Positions 59,323-64,000 of a stretch of 64,000 nucleotides of DNA are shown piece by piece (position 1 is the first letter of the stretch; the number at the start of each line of letters is the position of its first letter). The position numbers and the translations under genes are program-made. The DNA comes from Brasilonema angustatum HA4187-MV1 (GTDB taxonomy: Bacteria; Cyanobacteriota; Cyanobacteriia; Cyanobacteriales; Nostocaceae), in assembly GCA_019359695.1 (NCBI GenBank), contig JAHHGV010000014.1:103744-167743 (forward strand). The letters run 5' to 3'. The notes beneath the pieces were generated by a model. The model had not been told where the DNA came from. It searched no databases and saw only the letters and a list, made by a program, of their open reading frames with translations.

Positions 59323-59430
59323 ACAGTAAACAGGGAACAGGGAACAAGGGGTGGACTTTGTCCGTTTCCTACCTGATAACTGATAACTGATAACTGATAA
59401 CTGGTAACTGATAACTGATAACTGATAGCT
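59290..59430 (+). repeat. GTGAACA, CAGGGAA and ACTGATA tandem repeats
   Basis: Runs of heptamer-type repeats after the VanZ stop: AACAGTGAACAGTGAAC, AGGGAACAGGGAAC, and about eight TAACTGA units. The first of these encodes the C-terminal KTVNSEQ of the VanZ protein. Confidence 0.85.
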
Positions 59431-59471
59431 CTGTCCTGTTATACAAACTAATGTAGTGGGAGACGACTGTT

Positions 59472-60617
59472 GTGTCACTTCACCCTGAGATAAGTCAAGA
59501 TTCAATTGTTGAATTACTTACGGCTCAAGGCTTAAAGATTGTTCCCCCAAATCTTATTGAAGAACATCCAACAGCAAAATTACCCTTAGTTCGTTTAACA
59601 GGTTCTCCAGAACAGATCGGAGCAGAACATGGAACTAAGCTGTGCGATCGCATTGAAAAAGCTTTTGAACTTTACAGAGCAAAACTTTTTGCCCAATGGA
59701 CTGATGCTTCGCTCAAGGCGACTTCGTTAGCGTTTTTTGAGCGGATTCAAGAATTTTCACAGGAGTATGCTGTCGAACTAGAGGCGATCGCATCTCACGC
59801 AGGGCGATCGCTTTGGGAAGTCGTCATGCTGATGTCCCGAACCGAAATACTTCGCTCTAGTACACCTAATGAATGTACGTCTCTTTACTTCAAACAAAGT
59901 CGTATTCTCGGGCAAAATTGGGATTGGGTAGAAGAATTTGAAAACTTAGCTGTCATTTTTGACGTGACACGACAGGATGGTTTCCGCTTTGTTGCTTTAG
60001 GAGAGCCAGGTTTTGTCAAAATCGGCTTAAATGCTGCAGGTATTGGGGTTTGTCTCAACATTCTTAAATGTCGAGCAAGTACAGGAGGAATTCCTGTACA
60101 TATACTTTTGCGAAAAGTTTTAGATTCTACCTCACTCAGTCAAGCGTATCATGCAATCACTGCTGCTGAGCGAGCAACGATGAGTAACATTCTGATCGCT
60201 GATGATTCAGGTAGGTATGTCAATCTCGAACTTGCTGGGAACCAATTATTTACTCTCAATGAAAACGAAGTTGAAGTGAATAATGTTGTTGTTCACACCA
60301 ATGGATTTATCACTTCAAAAACAGAAAAGATTGACTTACCCGAAGAAACTGAAAGTTCAGCAGCGCGAATTGTTCGAGCAAAGTTTCTTACGTCCACTCA
60401 ATGGGGACGACATGAAGCTGATATGTTAAACATTCTTCTTGATCAGGAAGGAAACTTACCGATATGTCGCCAGTCAGAGAGAAATATTTTTGATGGACTC
60501 ACCTATGGAACAGTATCAACGGTTGTGATGAATTTAAGGGAAAGAAAACTGATTTTTTCACAAGGTAATCCTCGTAATGGAATGTTTTCTTGTGTGTCAA
60601 TAAGTAGCGAAATCTAA
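59472..60617 (+). CDS. C45-family autoproteolytic acyltransferase/hydrolase
   Basis: 381 residues, GTG start. It has the fold pattern of the isopenicillin-N acyltransferase/C45 Ntn-hydrolase family: LTGSPEQIGAEHGTKL at the N-terminus, the self-cleavage and nucleophile cysteine C135 in TPNECTSLYF, and GQNWDWVEEFENL. After cleavage at C135 the two parts form the active enzyme. Members cleave or transfer acyl groups of amides; the substrate is unknown. It ends 53 bp before a MITE-broken small gene. Confidence 0.9.
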   Translation: MSLHPEISQDSIVELLTAQGLKIVPPNLIEEHPTAKLPLVRLTGSPEQIGAEHGTKLCDRIEKAFELYRAKLFAQWTDASLKATSLAFFERIQEFSQEYAVELEAIASHAGRSLWEVVMLMSRTEILRSSTPNECTSLYFKQSRILGQNWDWVEEFENLAVIFDVTRQDGFRFVALGEPGFVKIGLNAAGIGVCLNILKCRASTGGIPVHILLRKVLDSTSLSQAYHAITAAERATMSNILIADDSGRYVNLELAGNQLFTLNENEVEVNNVVVHTNGFITSKTEKIDLPEETESSAARIVRAKFLTSTQWGRHEADMLNILLDQEGNLPICRQSERNIFDGLTYGTVSTVVMNLRERKLIFSQGNPRNGMFSCVSISSEI

Positions 60618-60670
60618 TTAATGCGTGCAAAAATCTCTTTTGAGAGGGACAATTTAAAAATATTGGGAAT

Positions 60671-61024
60671 ATGTGGAAAGATGAAATTTTAGAAGAAATT
60701 TATAAATATAGAGAAGAACACGCTAAGAGGATGTTTGAAAAGTATTGGGCGAATAGAATTCGCTACTACACAAGCAAAGTCCACCTACGTGGACTAATGG
60801 AAAATTAAAGGTTTTTAACCCACGAAGGTGGGTTTTGTCTGTATAGCCGCGACTTCCAGTCGCCAAGTGAAGTATGAAATAAGACTTCTCAAACATCCTA
60901 TAAGTCTTTTAACTACGACTTACACGCAATTGTTGAAGATTTACGAAAAAAACAAGCGGCTAGAGTCAAACAAATCATTTCAAAACCTCTGAAGGAGTCT
61001 AAAAAACCAATGCAACCAACTTAA
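60671..61024 (+). pseudogene. 58-residue cyanobacterial small protein broken by a MITE
   Basis: ATG at 60671: MWKDEILEEIYKYREEHAK, interrupted after 19 codons by the element 60728-60900. Removing the element and one TAAG copy gives, in frame, SFNYDLHAIVEDLRKKQAAR and a stop at 61022, 58 residues in all. The pattern is that of common small cyanobacterial proteins of unknown role, often linked to toxin-antitoxin-type neighbours. With the insert, translation stops after 45 codons. Confidence 0.9.
60728..60900. mobile_element. MITE family F (173 bp) with TAAG target duplication
   Basis: Ends AGGATGTTTGAAAAGT and, complemented from the right, AGGATGTTTGAGAAGT; flanked by TAAG at 60724-60727 and 60901-60904. 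The inside has CCACCTACGTGG and AACCCACGAAGGTGGGTT palindromes. Confidence 0.9.
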
Positions 61025-61040
61025 CTACCCGACTTATTAC

Positions 61041-61186
61041 ACCTCTTGCATAAATACTTAAAATGTCATGTTGAGCGGAGCGAAACATCTCGCGAGATTC
61101 TTCACTGCACTACGTTTCGTACCCTGCGGGAAGCCGCAAAGCGTCTACAGAATGACATCCCCAAGTTTTGGACTTTTGCAAGAGGT
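61041..61186. mobile_element. nested inverted-repeat element (146 bp)
   Basis: Outer ends ACCTCTTGCA (61041-61050) and TGCAAGAGGT (61177-61186). Inside is the TGTCAT/ATGACA repeat copy 2 (61064-61157), complementary to 20077-20177. No gene. Together with 60728-60900 this fills the gap before the next gene. Confidence 0.7.
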
Positions 61187-61382
61187 CTATTTTCTGAAGC
61201 GATCGCCTTCTCGCAAACACAAAACACGCCCCAGGTAATGTTGTTGTTGCGGTGTCAGCAAGATTTGTTCTTACAGCTAGAACCAATAACAATTATCTTT
61301 GGTGATAGATAATAGCTGTATAATTGAAATCGCGTTATCAGCGCGTAAGCTTTGATTCACCCGAAAAATAGGCGGCGTCACG

Positions 61383-63824
61383 ATGGGAGACAGTGCAGAT
61401 CAGTTGTTGACATCAGCGCAAGAAGAGTTCGATACGCTTACCGAAGCGGAGGAGAAATTATTTCGTGCTGTGGTTGAAGGTAAAGCGGCTGACTTTAGCA
61501 GCGACGCTGATGAACTCAACGATCCTGCCAAATCTGATCAGTGGAATCATGAGCGCACCTTGTCTGCTGAGCGAATTATCTGGCTCTGTACGAATACAAA
61601 AGCGCGAGAACTGTTGAGCTACCGGGGTATACATATTATCGGCGCAAAAATTGAGGGAGAACTGGATCTAAGTTTTGCGACGATAGAGATGCCCCTCAAG
61701 TTTATTAAATGTGCTTTGTCAAACTCCATTTCTCTTGAGGAAGCCAAATTACGCTTTTTGAGCCTAGAAGGAACCCATGTTATCTCTATCGATGCTACTT
61801 GGATGCAAGTTGAGGGTTCTGTCTACCTGAGAAATGGCTTTGAGGCGAAAGGGGAAGTGCGACTCCTGGGAGTTCGCATTGGCGGTGAACTTGACTGCGT
61901 CGGAGGTCATTTCTTCAATGAGGGAGGAAATGCCTTAATTGCCCATAGCGCAAATATCACCGGTCCTGTCTCCCTGAGCGATGGCTTTGAGGCGAAAGGC
62001 GTAGTGCAACTGATGGAAACTTCTATTGGCGGTCAACTCGACTGCCACGGCGGTCATTTCTTCAACGAGGGAGGAAATGCTCTGGATGCCGATGGCGCAA
62101 ATATCACGGGTCATGTCTTCCTGTGCTATGGCTTTGAGGCGAAAGGCGCAGTGCGACTGCCCGGAGCCTCCATTGGCGGTTACCTCTACTGCACAGGAGG
62201 TCATTTCTTCAACGAGGGAGGAAATGCTCTGGATGCCGATGGCGCAAATATTACGAGTGCTGTCTTCCTGAGGGATGGCTTTGAAGCGAAAGGCGCAGTG
62301 CGACTGCCTGGAGCTTCCATTGGCGTTCAACTCGACTGTAGTGGAGGTCATTTCTTCAACGAGGGAGGATATGCCTTGGTTGCCGATGCCGCAAAGATCA
62401 CGGGTTCTGTCCTCCTGAGCGATGGCTTTGAGGCGAAAGGCGCAGTGCGACTGCTCGGAGCCTCCATTGGCAGTCAACTCAACTGCAGTGGAGGTCATTT
62501 CTTCAACGACGGAGGAAATGCTCTGTCTGCCGATGGCGCAAATATTACGAGTGCTGTCTTTCTGAGCGATGGCTTTGAGGCGAAAGGCGCAGTGCGACTG
62601 CTCGGAGCCTCCATTGGCAGTCAACTCAACTGCAGCGGCGGTCATTTCTTCAACGAGGGAGGAGATGCCTTAATTGCCGATAGCGCAAATATCACCAGTT
62701 CTGTCTTCCTCAGTGATCGCTTTGAGGCGAAAGGCGCAGTGCAACTGTCCGGAGCCTGCATTGGCGGTGATTTGAACTGCAGTGGCGGTCGTTTCTTCAA
62801 CTATGGTTCTTTGGTTCCTAGTATCCTTAGATGGCTGTTGAATTCTGCTGTTAAAATTCTAGAATCCTCACAAAAAGTAAGTTCCCGGAAGTCTAGAAAT
62901 TTGAAGTTTTTAGCATATAAAATTTTGAAGGAACAGAGGTATGCTCTGTTGATTAATGGAGCAAATATTGAAGGGGATGTGTACTTTACCAATAGCTTTA
63001 CAGCTCGAGGGCGAGTCAGCCTAGTGAGTACGAGAATCGATGACACCCTTTATCTTAAAGAAATAAATAATCCTGATAAAATGACATTGGATCTTAGTTT
63101 TGCCAGAGTCAATACGCTGGCTGATGAGGAAAATAGCTGGCCTGGTGAAGATAGCTTACATCTCAATGGGTTTACTTACAATACAATCAGCGACTCATCT
63201 CCACCTGATAGCAAACAGCGGCTAAAGTGGCTACGGCTTCAACCCAAAGAAGAATTTGCACTGCAGCCTTATGAGCACTTAGCTGGAGTGTTGCGAAATA
63301 ATGGTGATGAAGATGCTGCCATAAAGATTTTAATTGGTAAACAGCATGACCGATTAGATTATGGTGACTTGAAGGGATGGAAACTGTTCTGGAATCGTTT
63401 CCTAGGAAAAACTATTGCTTATGGCTATCGACCGGAACGTGCTTTGTGGTATTCATTGGCAGTTGTGTTTTTAGGCACACTCTTGTTCTGGCGTGGTTAC
63501 GAAGCGGGGCTAATTTCACCCGTTTCTAATTTTGCACCATTCGACGAATCAAAGCCTAACTCTCAGGTTTCAGAAAATTATCCTGTTTTCAATCCATTGC
63601 TTTATTCTGTTGATGTCTTTCTGCCAGTTGTTGATTTTCATCAAGAGAGTCATTGGTTGCCAAATAGCAAAAAACGAAGTGACAAAATTTTGCCCTTCCC
63701 CTTTAAAACCCGTTCAGACATTATATTGCACTGGTATTTCTGGCTGCACATTCTTCTTGGGTGGGTGTTCACGTCTTTGTGGATTGCTGGGTTTACAGGA
63801 CTCATCCGCAGTCAGAACAAATAG
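61383..63824 (+). CDS. repeat-rich membrane protein, beta-helix-like
   Basis: 813 residues. Residues 1-150 are a short alpha/beta region (EKLFRAVVEGKAADFSS, NHERTLSAERIIWLC). Residues 152-490 are seven 49-residue units (GFEAKGAVRLLGASIG, then LNCSGGHFFNEGG), and a degenerate unit lies near residue 540 (SFTARGRVSLVSTRID). The periodic hydrophobic pattern is that of a beta-helix. A C-terminal module (about 600-813) has two membrane helices (ALWYSLAVVFLGTLLFW; LHILLGWVFTSLWIAG). The family is often labelled membrane oxidoreductase without evidence. Function unknown; ligand or surface binding by the helix is a guess. Confidence 0.85.
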   Translation: MGDSADQLLTSAQEEFDTLTEAEEKLFRAVVEGKAADFSSDADELNDPAKSDQWNHERTLSAERIIWLCTNTKARELLSYRGIHIIGAKIEGELDLSFATIEMPLKFIKCALSNSISLEEAKLRFLSLEGTHVISIDATWMQVEGSVYLRNGFEAKGEVRLLGVRIGGELDCVGGHFFNEGGNALIAHSANITGPVSLSDGFEAKGVVQLMETSIGGQLDCHGGHFFNEGGNALDADGANITGHVFLCYGFEAKGAVRLPGASIGGYLYCTGGHFFNEGGNALDADGANITSAVFLRDGFEAKGAVRLPGASIGVQLDCSGGHFFNEGGYALVADAAKITGSVLLSDGFEAKGAVRLLGASIGSQLNCSGGHFFNDGGNALSADGANITSAVFLSDGFEAKGAVRLLGASIGSQLNCSGGHFFNEGGDALIADSANITSSVFLSDRFEAKGAVQLSGACIGGDLNCSGGRFFNYGSLVPSILRWLLNSAVKILESSQKVSSRKSRNLKFLAYKILKEQRYALLINGANIEGDVYFTNSFTARGRVSLVSTRIDDTLYLKEINNPDKMTLDLSFARVNTLADEENSWPGEDSLHLNGFTYNTISDSSPPDSKQRLKWLRLQPKEEFALQPYEHLAGVLRNNGDEDAAIKILIGKQHDRLDYGDLKGWKLFWNRFLGKTIAYGYRPERALWYSLAVVFLGTLLFWRGYEAGLISPVSNFAPFDESKPNSQVSENYPVFNPLLYSVDVFLPVVDFHQESHWLPNSKKRSDKILPFPFKTRSDIILHWYFWLHILLGWVFTSLWIAGFTGLIRSQNK
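61836..62800 (+). repeat. 147-bp tandem repeats in the beta-helix gene
   Basis: Seven units of about 147 bp starting GGCTTTGAGGCGAAAGG (first at 61836, second at 61983). Two consecutive units are almost identical, which suggests recent duplication. Confidence 0.9.
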
Positions 63825-63875
63825 TTTTGTTGTTCTTGTGAGTGCAATACAAGTCGATTGTCTGGGAATTAGCGT

Positions 63876-64000
63876 GGTAGAGTCGATGGCGGGTATTATC
63901 CCGCGCACCTCTGTGTTAGATCCGAGCGTGCGACTTTCGCCGCACTCGGCTCCCGATGTTCTAGGATTTCTCCTTGCTCATGTGGATATAATCGTGACAG
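63876..64000 (-). mobile_element. group II intron, 3' end (domains V and VI)
   Basis: On the minus strand: domain V GAGCCGAGTGCGGC-GAAA-GTCGCACG-CTCGGATC (complement about 63919-63952) with the catalytic AGC and GAAA tetraloop, then a domain VI-like hairpin GCGGG/CCCGC and an end ATCGACTCTAC. The 5' part and any reverse transcriptase lie beyond 64000. It inserts just after the beta-helix gene. Confidence 0.85.

Noticed and set aside
61046..61312. 88-codon gene before the beta-helix gene
   Set aside because: Most of it is the inverted-repeat element.
61935..62645. 236-codon antisense frame in the beta-helix gene
   Set aside because: Produced by the 147-bp repeats; no start signal and no known family.

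Overview
The window is chromosome from a filamentous, Nostocales-type cyanobacterium (Scytonema/Tolypothrix-like; genus not resolvable). Evidence: many GCGATCGC (HIP1) sites, short tandem repeats (TAATGAC, TATCAGT, CCCTGTT types), a Yfr1 RNA between trxA and a GuaB3-type gene, and cyanobacterial genes such as tocopherol cyclase, BioU, the DUF3038/DUF4335 pair, the DUF2997-Ycf35-ferredoxin operon and a long LptC.

Layout. 1-4.4 kb (minus): an Hsp70-like ATPase running off the left edge, its glycine-zipper/GrpE-like partner, and a nuclease-fold/ParA fusion. 4.7-12 kb: metallophosphoesterase, coiled-coil/WD40 protein, J-domain/TPR protein, tocopherol cyclase, tRNA-Arg(CCU) split by a group I intron, YdcF-like and DUF2288 proteins. 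12.8-18.1 kb: AI-2E-type permease and the lipid operon plsX-fabH-fabD-plsC (minus). 18.6-26.3 kb: PBP4 peptidase, lptC, NYN protein, metG, then an acyltransferase/hydrolase pair that looks like the two halves of plant phytyl ester synthase. 26.3-27.3 kb: a decayed toxin-antitoxin locus split by a small transposable element. 27.4-40.7 kb: EcsC-like protein, three-gene PAS kinase/response-regulator locus, pepA, a second histidine kinase, a LOG protein, trxA. 40.8-42.5 kb: Yfr1 and guaB3. 43.1-46.8 kb: a two-gene locus proposed as an amyloid-signalling NLR system. 46.9-55.2 kb: mutS2, DUF3038/DUF4335, the ferredoxin operon and bioU. 55.3-64 kb: accessory zone with a decayed aldo/keto reductase, a GC-rich hydrolase, DUF6174, VanZ-LamG, a C45 acyltransferase, a small gene broken by a MITE, a 147-bp-repeat membrane protein and the 3' end of a group II intron.

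The strongest candidate for an unusual system is 43107-46766. A 149-residue helical protein ends in a motif that aligns without gaps (about 13 of 30 positions identical) to a motif just before the NB-ARC ATPase of the next gene. That ATPase ends in eleven nearly identical 32-residue repeats whose differences cluster at a few positions. This is the organisation of effector/NLR pairs that signal by amyloid templating, with a fast-evolving sensor.

The region is also rich in non-autonomous elements. At least six inverted-repeat families are visible, two copies with clear 4-bp target duplications (CTAG, TAAG), and GC-rich composite repeats fill several gene gaps. Similar low-complexity sequence appears inside several coding genes.
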